A DNA stretch of 64,000 nt from Collimonas arenae (GTDB lineage Bacteria > Pseudomonadota > Gammaproteobacteria > Burkholderiales > Burkholderiaceae_D). The notes beneath the pieces were generated by a model that was given only the letters and a program-made list of their open reading frames with translations, was not told the origin of the DNA and did not search any database. The position numbers were made by a program, and so were the translations under genes. The stretch lies in assembly GCF_000786695.1 (NCBI RefSeq), contig NZ_CP009962.1:3286001-3350000 (forward strand). The letters run 5' to 3'. Shown in pieces: positions 53,595-63,355 of the stretch (within the stretch, counting starts at the first letter, position 1; each line of letters begins with the position of its first letter).

Positions 53595-54636
53595 GAAAAC
53601 CTCTTCGAAAATAGGCGGGGTGCGTTACGGCTAATCGCTCGAGTATACAAAATATGTTGCGATCACGGGTCGCGCCACTCATGCACACCCAAGCAGTGGT
53701 CCAGCCATTTACATGAAGCGCAGCATGACGCACTTGTGACCGCCGCTCAAGCACAGCCAGCCTGGCTTTACATTCAAAAAACCATCTAGTTTTACATTCG
53801 AAAATTAAACAGATCTGTCTGTTCTCTGTTACAAAATAAAACGATAAATTACATTGCCACATGGAAATATTTGCTTTACTCTGAATTCCCAACAAGCCTG
53901 AATTACTTTTCGAAACATGGTGCATAAGGGCTGCTTTTTCTCTGACCAGGGACAATAAAAAGAGAACCGGCTGCCGCTGTCAATCCTCAAGGGGAAAGCA
54001 ATATGCCTTGCGTTAGATACAGATCAGCCGTTCCGCTTTTTCCAACATCGTTATTCGACGATGCCGCACGCCTGCCCTGCTTCACCGCATTGCCATCGCC
54101 GCCACTGCATGCCGCCGCCGTAACGTTGCGGCCGCCAAGCTGACGGCTACAGTATTCGTCTCGTCGTTCGCATCACGTCACTCCCGGCATCTGGATAGAT
54201 TGGCCAGTTTGTCCAGCCAGGAGCCTTAGAGGCTGTTGCAAAATTAACCTGGCGTTGTTACGTCGGGGCGGCCATCCGCTCCTAGCCGTACTGCTCGTAC
54301 TGTCTTCGTCGGCGCGCCTAGCCATCTTGATTTTGCAACAGCCTCTTAGCAAGTAGCGCCTCCTGGAACAAGCAGGCGCACGCCGTCGAAGTTTTCACCA
54401 ATGTTTTCAACACGCCAGGCAGATGCTGATCTGTCGCCGGGCGCGTGCGCCGTATCCGCAATTTATGCGGATACGGGCAACAAGGAATTTCGCCACAACG
54501 CCAGGCCGCATTGACGTTGCGGGAAATTGCGACTTCCCTTGAGAGCCTTACATTTCAGGGGAATGCATTCACTGAGCAGATTCCGCCGACCACCGTCGGC
54601 AGGATCACTTTATCCCTAAAAAACCGGAGTAAAGTA
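53595..54636. other. Long intergenic region containing a MITE-like element
   Basis: About 1 kb with no supported gene. It holds the MFS gene promoter, the 119-bp inverted-repeat element at 54226-54348 and the leader of the protease gene. A longer frame that starts at 54445 reads into the protease gene but has no ribosome site and unlikely residues. Confidence 0.5.
54226..54348. repeat. MITE-like element with 17-bp terminal inverted repeats
   Basis: AGAGGCTGTTGCAAAAT at 54228-54244 is repeated perfectly in inverted orientation at 54330-54346. The ends resemble those of IS5-family elements, and the interior of about 85 bp has no open frame. TTA occurs at both outer edges (54226-54228 and 54346-54348) and may be the target duplication. 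It looks like a non-autonomous element mobilised by a related transposase elsewhere. Confidence 0.75.
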
Positions 54637-56634
54637 ATGACATTCAGATCCAACTTTAAAATGCTGGCGCTCGCGGCGATGACGATTGCCGCGTTCGCCA
54701 CAACCGCTCACGCGGAAACCTGGGCGCCTACCGCGACCAAGGCCACCGCTGTCGCAAGCACGGCGCGAACCGCTGTGACGCATATCTCGGCCATGCAAGC
54801 CGGCGCCCTGACTCACGTGGTGGTGGCGCTGAAACTGCGCAACAAAGCGCAACTGGATCAGCTTACCGCCGACCTGATGGCTGGACGCTCGCACAAGACG
54901 CTGTCTAGCGAAGACTTCCTGCGCCAGTATGCACCTACCAAGGCGCAAGTCCAGGCCGTGGTCGATCATCTGACGCGTACCGGCTTTACCAACATCACCG
55001 TTTCGGCCAACAACCTTCTGGTTAGCGCCAACGGTTCCGCAGGCTCGGTGAAATCGGCATTCAATACCGAACTGCATACCTATAGCGTGAACGGCCGCAG
55101 CGCTTACGCCAACGTCAGCGATGCTGCCGTGCCACAAGCACTGGGCGGCATTGTGCTGGCGGTGCATGGCCTGCAAACGGTGCATCTGCATCACACCATG
55201 CTGAAGAAAGCGAACGTCAGCACCAACGCCAGGATACAGTCGGTAACCGGTCACAGCCCTACGGATTTTCCGGCCATCTACAATGCAGCCGGCCTGCCTA
55301 GCGCGAGCAATGCCACCATCGGCATCATCACCCAGGGCGACCTGACGCAAACCATTGCGGATCTGAACACCTTCACAGCTAACGCCGGCTATCCGCAAAC
55401 CAATGTCTCCACCGTGGTGATCAATGGCGCCAGCAGCGATACTTCCGGTATCGATGAATGGAACATGGATACGCAAAGCTCGCTGGCAGCGGCAGGCGGC
55501 ACGATCAAGCAAATGATCTTGTACGCAGCCAACACCTTGAGCGATGCAGACCTGACTTCGGCCTACAACCAGGTGGTGATCGACAACAAGGCGCAAGCCA
55601 TCAATGTCTCCCTGGGTGAATGCGAAACCGACGCGCAATCGTCGGGTATCACCGCCAGCAACGACCAGATCTTCCAGTCTGCAGTGGCCCAAGGACAAAC
55701 ATTCTCGGTGTCGTCGGGTGACTCTGGCGCCTATGAGTGCGGCACTAGCGCCACAACCCAAAGCTATCCTGCGGTATCGCCGTATGTGATTGCAGTCGGC
55801 GGCACACAGGTGAATACAGGTTCGAATAATGCCTGGTCGTCGGAATCCGTCTGGTCTTGCTCGGATTGGCAAAGCTGCCAGCAAAGCGCAAGCGGCGGCG
55901 CCGGCGGCGGACCAAGCACTACTGAGCCTGCACCTAGCTGGCAAGTCAGCGCAGGCGTGCTCGGTTCATCTTCCAACCGCGGCGTTCCTGATATCTCACT
56001 CGATGCCGATCCATCAAGCGGCGCTTTGGTGCTGATCAATGGTTCCCAGAACCAAATCGGCGGCACCAGCCTGGCAGCACCGTTGTTCACTGGCTTCTGG
56101 GCCCGCGTCCAGTCGCAAAACAATAACAGCCTGCCGTTCCCTGCCGCAGCGATCTATCAAAAAGCCGCCGCCAACCCAAGCATGTTCCACGACATCACTT
56201 CGGGTAACCAAGGCTATGCTGCTGCACCAGGATGGGACTATGCCAGCGGTTACGGCAGCCTGAACGTCGCCAACTTTGCGTCGGTCATCGGCTCCGGCGG
56301 CACAACGCCACCACCACCACCACCAGGCAATGTCCTGAAAAGTGGCGTGCCAGTGACAGGTCTCGGCCTGCCTAGCGGCTCCAGCAAAGTCTTCACCATC
56401 GTAGTTCCTGCCGGCCGTACCAGCCTGACGTTCAAGACTTCCGGCGGCAGCGGCGATTGCGATATCTATGCAAGTTTCGGTTCCGCACCGACTACCAGTT
56501 CTTATCAAAAGGTATCGGACGGCTCGACAACTTCCGAGTCCATCACCTTCCGCACTCCGAAGGCAGGGACTTACTACCTTCTGCTCAATTCCTATGCGAC
56601 ATTCAGCGGCGTAACGCTGGTTGCCAATGACTGA
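54637..56634 (+). CDS. Secreted S53 (sedolisin/kumamolisin) protease with PPC domain
   Basis: The start at 54637 (MTFRSNFKMLALAAMTIAAF) follows GGAGTAAAG. The 665-residue precursor has a signal peptide ending near AHAE, an S53 activation propeptide (about residues 55-185), the catalytic domain with E274 and D278 in GIDEWNMDTQ, D362 in SSGDSGAYE and nucleophile S478 in IGGTSLAAP, the calcium-site region near DITSGNQGY, a polyproline linker (TTPPPPPPGN) and a C-terminal PPC beta-sandwich (about 560-665, SGDCDIYASFG). Sedolisins are acid-active endopeptidases. It is a lone gene and probably an extracellular scavenging enzyme. Confidence 0.93.
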   Translation: MTFRSNFKMLALAAMTIAAFATTAHAETWAPTATKATAVASTARTAVTHISAMQAGALTHVVVALKLRNKAQLDQLTADLMAGRSHKTLSSEDFLRQYAPTKAQVQAVVDHLTRTGFTNITVSANNLLVSANGSAGSVKSAFNTELHTYSVNGRSAYANVSDAAVPQALGGIVLAVHGLQTVHLHHTMLKKANVSTNARIQSVTGHSPTDFPAIYNAAGLPSASNATIGIITQGDLTQTIADLNTFTANAGYPQTNVSTVVINGASSDTSGIDEWNMDTQSSLAAAGGTIKQMILYAANTLSDADLTSAYNQVVIDNKAQAINVSLGECETDAQSSGITASNDQIFQSAVAQGQTFSVSSGDSGAYECGTSATTQSYPAVSPYVIAVGGTQVNTGSNNAWSSESVWSCSDWQSCQQSASGGAGGGPSTTEPAPSWQVSAGVLGSSSNRGVPDISLDADPSSGALVLINGSQNQIGGTSLAAPLFTGFWARVQSQNNNSLPFPAAAIYQKAAANPSMFHDITSGNQGYAAAPGWDYASGYGSLNVANFASVIGSGGTTPPPPPPGNVLKSGVPVTGLGLPSGSSKVFTIVVPAGRTSLTFKTSGGSGDCDIYASFGSAPTTSSYQKVSDGSTTSESITFRTPKAGTYYLLLNSYATFSGVTLVAND

Positions 56635-56704
56635 GCCGGATTGAATTGCAATGGTGTACGGGCATGATACGAGCATCAAGCGAGTATGAAGCGATGCCCT
56701 GGTA

Positions 56705-56732
56705 GAGGAAACGGCGATAGCGCCGTTTCCTC
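56705..56732. terminator. Strong 12-bp hairpin between convergent genes
   Basis: GAGGAAACGGCG (56705-56716) and CGCCGTTTCCTC (56721-56732) pair perfectly around an ATAG loop, between the convergent protease and acid phosphatase genes. Neither side has a proper T-run, but position and strength fit a shared terminator. Confidence 0.65.
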
Positions 56733-56787
56733 CATCAAATACAATAAATAGCAGAACCAGCGTCAGTTCATCTTGATCCGATAGAGT

Positions 56788-57507
56788 TTATTTGCTTCCC
56801 ACCGGCTCCGGACTCAGTTCCAGCACATTCCGCAACTCTTTCCTGGCAGCTTCGAAGGACATGTTGAAATCGTCGCGTGCCTGCAACCTGGCGGCGATGA
56901 CGGTACCGGCAATCCGTCCTGCCTCGATATCGGAACGATAGTGCACGCCACCAATGACGCGGTTGTTGGCATATTCTGCGGCACGCGCCATGATTTCCGC
57001 GCGCTTCTCCGGCACCATGTTGGCCAGCACGATACCCATCAACGTGCCGCCTGTCGCGTGCCCCGAGGGATAAGAGCCGGAATGGGACATCTTGACCACT
57101 GGCTTGACCTCGCTGCTATACAGGTATGGGCGCGGGCGCTTCCAGACATCCTTGTATGTATCGACAACGGCGCCTTCCGATGCTTCCACGCGCTCGAAGA
57201 ATTTCGCAAATGCCGGCAGTTGTTCCCGCTTGAACCTGACGCCCATCACATCGGCAAAACGCCAGATATTTTCTGTCGCATCCGCTTGGGAGCGCGCCAC
57301 CATTTCCGGTGTGCGCGAAGCTTGCAGGGCGAGAATTTCCCTCAGCTCTTCCTTGGTCTGGAGCGAGTCGTTGGCCGGTGGTGGAGGCAACAGCTTGATC
57401 AGGTCGATTTCCCTGGAGGTGATGAAAGGATTTTCTTCTTTCGCCAGCACAGATGCGCTGCAACCGACAAAAGACATGACCAGGAGGGAAGCGATGAACT
57501 TGCGCAT
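56788..57507 (-). CDS. Class A non-specific acid phosphatase (PhoN-like)
   Basis: The 239-residue periplasmic enzyme has a signal peptide ending near SVLAK, possibly with a lipobox-like VGCS at residues 14-17. The three PAP2 acid phosphatase motifs are present: KDVWKRPRPYLY, the class A signature HSGSYPSGHATGG with catalytic histidine, and NRVIGGVHYRSDIEAG with the nucleophile histidine. It would release phosphate from organic esters outside the inner membrane. It stands between the protease and the TonB-dependent receptor, all separately transcribed by spacing. Confidence 0.92.
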   Translation of the reverse strand: MRKFIASLLVMSFVGCSASVLAKEENPFITSREIDLIKLLPPPPANDSLQTKEELREILALQASRTPEMVARSQADATENIWRFADVMGVRFKREQLPAFAKFFERVEASEGAVVDTYKDVWKRPRPYLYSSEVKPVVKMSHSGSYPSGHATGGTLMGIVLANMVPEKRAEIMARAAEYANNRVIGGVHYRSDIEAGRIAGTVIAARLQARDDFNMSFEAARKELRNVLELSPEPVGSK

Positions 57508-57633
57508 AAAGAGGACTTTCAGATCAGAAAAGCGAATTGATAGAGAACAATTTGAAATATTCTCAATGTGGATTCGAATGTGGATTCGAATAAACGGGAG
57601 AGCAGAGCTCTCCCGATGGTCCGGACTGCAGGA

Positions 57634-59883
57634 TTAGAAATCCAGGGTCACCGACAGCGTTACACTACGTGCAGGGAGCAATGTAAGCAAATCGTCGGGC
57701 GACGGATTGGCGGTAGATGCATTTCCCGAAATGCCGGTAATGCTGTGTTTATCAAACAGGTTGTTCACCGCCAGTTGCACTTTCGCTTGCTTGGAAAAGA
57801 ACGTCGGCTTCTTGATCGTGTAATTAACAAACAGATTGGTCAACACCACCGGGTTGATGACATAGGAGCCGGTCGTAATGCCGTCGTTATACAGTTTGCC
57901 AACGCGTTTTGCATATACCGCAGAATTCCAGGTGCCTTTTGCATAAATCAGACCCAGCGTTTCGGTATTTCCCGGTGCGCCCGCAACCCACTTGCCATCC
58001 AGGGCGCCGCCGCTGTACTTGGTGGTACCTAAGGTGCCATTGGCATACACGCTAAAACCGTTGCCGAGCAATGCGGTGCCCTCAACTTCGACACCTTGGG
58101 TGATTTCGGTTCCGCTGGCTACGCAGATTTGCGTGGTCGGGTCGGCCGGATCAGTATTGCAGGTATAGCTGTTGTCCAGCTTGACATGGTAAATATTGGC
58201 GTCAAAAGTGAATTCATCCGATTTCCAGTCCGTGCCAATCTGGAAGGTGCTGGATTTTTGCGCCTTGGGCGGGGTCGCTACTTTTGCATTCGGGGCATCA
58301 TACACGCTGGTCGGTGGAATCAGGTCGCCAGCGGCGAATTGTGCGTAGGTAGACCAGTTGGGACGCAACATGTAATGGACATCGAGGGTCGGCAAGAAAT
58401 CGCTATAGTTGACCGAATTGGAAATGCTAGGCAGGCCGCCGGTGATCGAGTTGTTCGACTTGTTGATGGTTCCTCCCAGCGGGCCGACTTTTTTCAAATC
58501 CTGCAAATGGTCATAGTCTTGCTTGTAGTGGGAATATTTCAGGCCGGGAGTGATTTTCAGGTCATCGTTGACCTTGAACTCGTACTCGATATAGGGTTGC
58601 GCAGTGATTGTCTGGTAGGTTTCGCTGAATCTCGGCGCGGGTGCATCTTGCCAGCCATTCAATTCGTTCGATGAAATTTGATGACGGTCGCTGTTGGCGT
58701 ATTCAAGCCAGAGGCCGGTGCGCAAAGTGCCCATCGAGGAATCCTGGCTGAAACGCAGCAAATTGCCGGTGGTATGGTAGGAGTTGAACTTGTCAATGCC
58801 AGTCTCGGCCGCCGCAGTCATTGCGCTAGACACCGGTGCGCCGCCAATTTTTTGCCGGTTCATATAACCGTAGTTATACAGTTTGTCGTCGACTTTCCAG
58901 CCGTTACCCAGATTGGAAGTAATACCGACATATTGGAAATTGGTCGTTACGTCATACAGGTTGTAGCCAAAATAGTTCGATTGCGTCGGATCGTTGCTAT
59001 TCAAGTAATTGTCGCCGAACTTGGCGATTTGCGCGCGGGTCGGTGCGCCTGCATCAAGCTGGTTGTTCTTTACCTCCATCACGGATGTAAACGCGGTGAA
59101 CACTGTATTTGGCGTCAAGTTGTATTGGTACTTGGCCGAAAATGCCTTGCGATCCTGATTGTTGTAAGTCTGGTAACCGTCTGACTTCATTTGCTGGGCG
59201 TTGATCATCAGGTTTTGATCGCCGTCTTGTCCGAACTGGCCTGTTTCGTGCTCCAGCACCAGCATGCGAGTATCCCAGGTGCCATAGCTTCCTGTAACGC
59301 TGGTGCGCTGGTTAGGTTCTAATTCACGTGACAGCAGGTTGAGCGAGCCGCCGAAGGTTGCTTGGCCGATAGTTGCAGCTGAGCCCGGGCTGCGATCAAC
59401 TACGGCGCCGCCCACCGTCATGTTTGGGAAAAATACGTAAGAGTGATGGCTGACGCCGTTGGTGTCGTTGAATGGAATGCCGTCGAAAGTCACCAGATAT
59501 TGGCTGTCAGTCAAGCCGCGCACGGTAGTGCCCGCATTGCCCATGCCGACGCCGTTCGGGCTGTAGCTGAACGCACCTGGAGTAATCTGGAACACTTGGC
59601 TGAAGTCGGCGACCGGCGAAGTGAAATTGCGTACATAACTATCGCCTACGATGGACTGTGCCGAACGCGCATCGAGCGAGCCCTGCGACAGCGCATTTTT
59701 CGTTGCAGTTTCTTTGTAACCCGATACGACTACCGTCGCTACCCCGCTATCGCCTGATGCCGACGCTGCATCGATAGCGCCGGACTGCATGTCCGCGTAA
59801 GAAGTGACAGGAATTGCAAGGAAGGTGCAGGTAAAGGCGCCGACGATACATTGCGTCATCGGTTTCAGTCTTGGGCTTTTCAT
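57634..59883 (-). CDS. TonB-dependent outer membrane receptor
   Basis: The 749-residue protein has a signal peptide ending near SYADM, a plug domain (SVVGDSY-type start, then GMGNAGTTVRGLTDSQYLVT and FDGIPFNDTN) and a 22-strand-type barrel ending SVTLDF with a terminal phenylalanine. A clear TonB box is not certain; VATVVVSGYKET at about residues 48-59 is the candidate. Ligand cannot be told from sequence; no siderophore or cobalamin genes are adjacent. The divergent two-component system at 60203 is a possible regulator. Confidence 0.92.
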   Translation of the reverse strand: MKSPRLKPMTQCIVGAFTCTFLAIPVTSYADMQSGAIDAASASGDSGVATVVVSGYKETATKNALSQGSLDARSAQSIVGDSYVRNFTSPVADFSQVFQITPGAFSYSPNGVGMGNAGTTVRGLTDSQYLVTFDGIPFNDTNGVSHHSYVFFPNMTVGGAVVDRSPGSAATIGQATFGGSLNLLSRELEPNQRTSVTGSYGTWDTRMLVLEHETGQFGQDGDQNLMINAQQMKSDGYQTYNNQDRKAFSAKYQYNLTPNTVFTAFTSVMEVKNNQLDAGAPTRAQIAKFGDNYLNSNDPTQSNYFGYNLYDVTTNFQYVGITSNLGNGWKVDDKLYNYGYMNRQKIGGAPVSSAMTAAAETGIDKFNSYHTTGNLLRFSQDSSMGTLRTGLWLEYANSDRHQISSNELNGWQDAPAPRFSETYQTITAQPYIEYEFKVNDDLKITPGLKYSHYKQDYDHLQDLKKVGPLGGTINKSNNSITGGLPSISNSVNYSDFLPTLDVHYMLRPNWSTYAQFAAGDLIPPTSVYDAPNAKVATPPKAQKSSTFQIGTDWKSDEFTFDANIYHVKLDNSYTCNTDPADPTTQICVASGTEITQGVEVEGTALLGNGFSVYANGTLGTTKYSGGALDGKWVAGAPGNTETLGLIYAKGTWNSAVYAKRVGKLYNDGITTGSYVINPVVLTNLFVNYTIKKPTFFSKQAKVQLAVNNLFDKHSITGISGNASTANPSPDDLLTLLPARSVTLSVTLDF

Positions 59884-60202
59884 CGCGTACTTTCAGTTAA
59901 AGAAATTAAATGCGTCCTGTACTACGGACGCCAGCAAGTTATGATGCCGGGAACAGCGAAAGATCAAACGCGACGAATCTTATTCAGCATTTGTTACAGG
60001 AAAAAGACATCAGGAAATTGATGGCTTTTATGTGGTTTTTATTTGAATTTAAGGATTCTTTAACATTTCGAGGAGAAATATATGCATCCTACGTACCCTT
60101 GAATACGGATGATTTGCAAGAATCAGCCTCGGCGTGGCGTGCAAGCTGCATTGATATTGAAGCTGGATTTTTGGAAAATTTTTTGAAGAAAGAACAAGAA
60201 AA
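59884..60202. promoter_or_regulatory. Divergent promoter region between TonB receptor and two-component genes
   Basis: A 319-bp AT-rich interval between divergent starts. A plus-strand frame (59910-60245) crosses it and overlaps the response-regulator start out of frame; it is not a convincing gene. Promoters for both sides should be here, and self-regulation by the response regulator is plausible. Confidence 0.45.
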
Positions 60203-60874
60203 ATGTCGGCAATACGCTTGTTGCTCGTGGAAGATGACGTCATGATCGGCGAAAGCCTGGAGCAGGGTTTACGCAAGCAGAAGTATGAAGTTGACTGGGT
60301 GCGTGACGGCGTTGCAGCCGAGGCCGCGCTATCAAGGGAAAACTATGCGCTGATATTGCTGGACCTAGGGTTGCCGAGGCTGCAGGGGCTGCATCTGTTG
60401 AAAAATTACCGGCAGGCGCAGGGTAAATCGGCCGTACTGATCATTACTGCCAGAGACACACGTAACGACAAGGTCGAAGGTCTTGATGCCGGTGCCGACG
60501 ACTACCTGATCAAGCCATTTGATCTCGAAGAGCTGTTCGCACGCCTGCGCGCATTGCTGCGGCGCAGCCAGGTTGTACAACCTGCAGAGTTGTCCCATCA
60601 GGGCCTGGTCTTGCGTCTTGATACCCACGAGGCCTTATATCAAGGTAACTCCATGCATTTTTCCCTGCGTGAATTCAAGTTGTTGCAGGCATTGCTGGAT
60701 GTGCCGGGAAAGGTCTTGTCAAGAACTGATCTGGAAGAAAAAATGTACTCCTGGGACGCGGAAATCGAGAGCAATACAGTCGAGGTTTACATCCATTCGC
60801 TGAGAAAAAAACTGGGTACCGAATTCATCAAGAACGTGCGCGGCGTGGGCTATAAAGTGGCGAATCCGCTATGA
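60203..60874 (+). CDS. OmpR-family response regulator (QseB/PmrA-like)
   Basis: The 223-residue regulator has a receiver domain with acidic D11/D12, phospho-acceptor D54 in ILLDLGLPRL, and K104 in YLIKPFDLEE, followed by a winged-helix DNA-binding domain (SLREFKLLQALLDVPGKVLS and VEVYIHSLRKKLGTEFIKNV). The LILLDLGLPR and DYLIKPFDLEEL text is typical of the QseB/PmrA/TctD branch. It overlaps the sensor kinase gene by 4 bp. The AG-rich ribosome site before ATG 60203 is weak. Confidence 0.93.
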   Translation: MSAIRLLLVEDDVMIGESLEQGLRKQKYEVDWVRDGVAAEAALSRENYALILLDLGLPRLQGLHLLKNYRQAQGKSAVLIITARDTRNDKVEGLDAGADDYLIKPFDLEELFARLRALLRRSQVVQPAELSHQGLVLRLDTHEALYQGNSMHFSLREFKLLQALLDVPGKVLSRTDLEEKMYSWDAEIESNTVEVYIHSLRKKLGTEFIKNVRGVGYKVANPL

Positions 60875-62175
60875 GAGCAAGATTGACGATACGCCAGTAT
60901 TTATTGCTGTGGATGCTGTCGGGGACGGTCATCGCCTTCATCGTCGCCGGCTTTTCCGTTTACCTGAAAATCCAGCATGAAACAGATGAGCTTTTCGATT
61001 ATCAGTTGAAACAAATCGTGCGGTCTTTTCCATCGCAGATGTCGCGGCAGAATATTGCTACGCTCGATACGCATCCCGGAAAAAAAATTGTAGTGCAGGT
61101 CTGGAACAAGGAAGGCGAGCAGGTCTTCATCACAAACGCAGCGCGTGAATTACCGCGTTACGAGCGTCGAGGCTTCATCGATGTCACCACCCATGGCGAA
61201 CGTTGGCGCGTTTATAGTGAGGAAAATTCGGGACAGTTGGTGCAGACCGCACAATTGGTCAGGGACAGGGAAACGATACAAGAGAAATTGCTATGGCGTT
61301 GCCTGATTCCTATTTTAAGTCTGCTACCGGTGCTGGCGGTATTGATATGGCTGGGGGTAGGCAGAAGCCTGCAGCCGCTACATCGCCTGACCGGATCTCT
61401 GCGCCAGCGCTCGGCCGATGATTTGCAGCGCTTGGACAGCCAGGGATATACGCAGGAAATTATTCCTATCGTCGATGCGCTCAATGACTTGTTTGCACGC
61501 CTTTATCAGGCCATGCAATTGCAAAAACGATTTGTAGCTGACGCCGCGCATGAGCTGCGCACCCCGCTGGCGGCACTGAAGTTGCAATTGCAGCTGGTCG
61601 AAATGGCTGACGACGACGAGGAGCGTTCGGCAGCCATCAAGAAACTGCATGAGCGCTTGAATCGTGCAACCCACCAGGTGCAGCAATTGTTGGCGCTGGC
61701 AAGACATGGCGGTGAGAATAGCGCCTCCAACAGGGAGACGGTGAACCTGCAGCGGCTTGCAGCCGGAGTAGTGTCCGACTATGCGCCGCTGGCCGAAAGC
61801 AAAAAGATTGATCTTGGCGTAGAGGCGGCGGAACAGGTACTTACCGTGGATGGCAATATAGAATCCATGAGGATAATGCTGGGTAATGTGGTCGGCAACG
61901 CGATTCGCTACACGCCTTCGTCCGGCAAAGTGGATGTGCGGGTATTGAGTCTGGACGGACGTCCTTGCCTGCAAGTGGATGATACCGGGGCAGGTATCCC
62001 CGAAGAGGAGCGTGAGCGCGTATTCGATCGCTTCTATCGGCGCGAAGTTGCGCAGGAATCCGGCAGCGGCCTGGGATTAGCCATTGTAAAGAATGTCGCG
62101 GCTCAGCATGGCGCCCGGGTCAGCCTGCACGACGGGCCACAGGGAAAAGGCCTTAGCGTGCGCCTTGTTTTTTGA
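60871..62175 (+). CDS. Sensor histidine kinase (QseC-like)
   Basis: The 434-residue kinase has two membrane helices (residues 11-31 and 142-162) around a periplasmic domain of about 110 residues, then a HisKA domain with phospho-acceptor H227 in AAHELRTPLAAL, N-box NVVGNAIRYTP, G1 box DDTGAGIPEEERERVFDRFY and G2 box SGSGLGLAIVKN. The layout matches QseC/PmrB-type kinases. Signal unknown. Neighbours are the TonB receptor (divergent) and two COG4705-like membrane protein genes downstream. Confidence 0.93.
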   Translation: MRARLTIRQYLLLWMLSGTVIAFIVAGFSVYLKIQHETDELFDYQLKQIVRSFPSQMSRQNIATLDTHPGKKIVVQVWNKEGEQVFITNAARELPRYERRGFIDVTTHGERWRVYSEENSGQLVQTAQLVRDRETIQEKLLWRCLIPILSLLPVLAVLIWLGVGRSLQPLHRLTGSLRQRSADDLQRLDSQGYTQEIIPIVDALNDLFARLYQAMQLQKRFVADAAHELRTPLAALKLQLQLVEMADDDEERSAAIKKLHERLNRATHQVQQLLALARHGGENSASNRETVNLQRLAAGVVSDYAPLAESKKIDLGVEAAEQVLTVDGNIESMRIMLGNVVGNAIRYTPSSGKVDVRVLSLDGRPCLQVDDTGAGIPEEERERVFDRFYRREVAQESGSGLGLAIVKNVAAQHGARVSLHDGPQGKGLSVRLVF

Positions 62176-62561
62176 AACTGCGGTCGGGCGGCTTTGAATC
62201 ACCGCCGCACCATATGTCGGACTGCGGGCACCCTGTCGCTCGCTCCGCCCTGCCAACGCCCCTCCTGACCCAGCCAGACGCACAAATAAGCTGCGTATCT
62301 TGAAAGCCGCGTTGTACGCCTTCCAATCGCCCGTTCAATCTCCCGTTCAACACTTCAATCGGGCTGGTGCACTCACATCATCGACCACCCGGACCTCGCT
62401 TCAGATGACGACGGTGGCGATTTGCACAACAAAGCCACTGCTCAGTACCAGCTAAGTCTTGCTCGTTAAGCTTGCCTGCAATAGATCGCTTTCGCTTTCC
62501 CTGATACCTCGTCAGGAATGCGATCTTCAACACATTCCCACAGATTCACACTGGAGTTCCC
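62176..62561. other. Intergenic region after the kinase
   Basis: A 386-bp interval with no supported gene; promoter and leader for the next gene are expected here. A GGAG ribosome site lies just before 62562. No strong terminator was found after the kinase. Confidence 0.4.
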
Positions 62562-63344
62562 ATGACTATTTCTGCTACGAGATCATATCCGGACTGGCTC
62601 AACAAGGTGCCGCAAGCCACGCTGCTGTTCTGGATCATCAAAATGATGTCCACCACGGTGGGCGAGACCGCTGCAGATTATCTGGCGGTGGATCTGCACT
62701 TTGGCCTGATTGGCACATCGGCTGTGACTGGGTTCCTGCTGGCGTGTGCACTGCTGTTCCAGTTACGCGCCAATCGCTACGTGCCTGCACTGTACTGGAT
62801 CTGCGTGGTGCTCGTCAGCATATTCGGCACGCTCATCACGGATACCCTGAGCGACTTGCTGGGCGTGCCGCTAGCGGTGTCGACTGCAGCATTCAGCATC
62901 GCCATGATTGCCACATTTGCAGTCTGGTACGTCAGGGAGAAGACGTTGTCTATCGACGCCATCGACAGCCCGGGGCGTGAGCGCTTTTACTGGGCCGTCA
63001 TCCTGTTTACGTTCGCGCTCGGCACCGCAGCCGGGGACTGGGTCGCAGAAGGTCTCAATCTCGGCTACGCTAATTCCGCCCTGCTGTTTGGCAGCCTGAT
63101 CGCGCTGGTCGCCGTGGCCCGCTATGCTTTCAAAGTCAACGCTACCGCCTGCTTCTGGCTGGCCTATGTATTGACGCGCCCTTTCGGCGCATCCTGCGGC
63201 GACCTGCTGTCGCAACCTGCTACTAGCGGCGGCCTCGGTTTTGGTACGATAATGACCAGTCTCCTGTTCCTGGCAGTCATTGTGAGCCTTGTCAGCTATC
63301 TGTCCTTCACGCAAAAACGCCCGGCGCTGCAACGCGCCTTATAG
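62562..63344 (+). CDS. COG4705-type membrane protein, four internal repeats
   Basis: The 260-residue polytopic protein has about eight helices arranged as four copies of a two-helix unit. Each unit has an aromatic-W start, a Gly/Thr middle and a GD or TD motif: TLLFWIIKMMSTTVGETAAD, PALYWICVVLVSIFGTLITD, RFYWAVILFTFALGTAAGDW and ACFWLAYVLTRPFGASCGD, most followed by an LG-Y/F-G-like end. It resembles the uncharacterised COG4705 membrane-anchored proteins. The conserved Asp and Glu within helices suggest cation or proton coupling, but that is inference. A paralogue follows 11 bp downstream and the pair lies after a QseBC-like system. Confidence 0.82.
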   Translation: MTISATRSYPDWLNKVPQATLLFWIIKMMSTTVGETAADYLAVDLHFGLIGTSAVTGFLLACALLFQLRANRYVPALYWICVVLVSIFGTLITDTLSDLLGVPLAVSTAAFSIAMIATFAVWYVREKTLSIDAIDSPGRERFYWAVILFTFALGTAAGDWVAEGLNLGYANSALLFGSLIALVAVARYAFKVNATACFWLAYVLTRPFGASCGDLLSQPATSGGLGFGTIMTSLLFLAVIVSLVSYLSFTQKRPALQRAL

Positions 63345-63355
63345 AAAAAGAAACA

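Noticed and set aside
54445..54636. Upstream in-frame extension of the sedolisin gene
   Set aside because: A good ribosome site and signal peptide begin at 54637; the extension has no such features.
59910..60245. Plus-strand frame of 111 codons ahead of the response regulator
   Set aside because: It overlaps the regulator start out of frame, has no ribosome site, and its residues resemble translated AT-rich leader.
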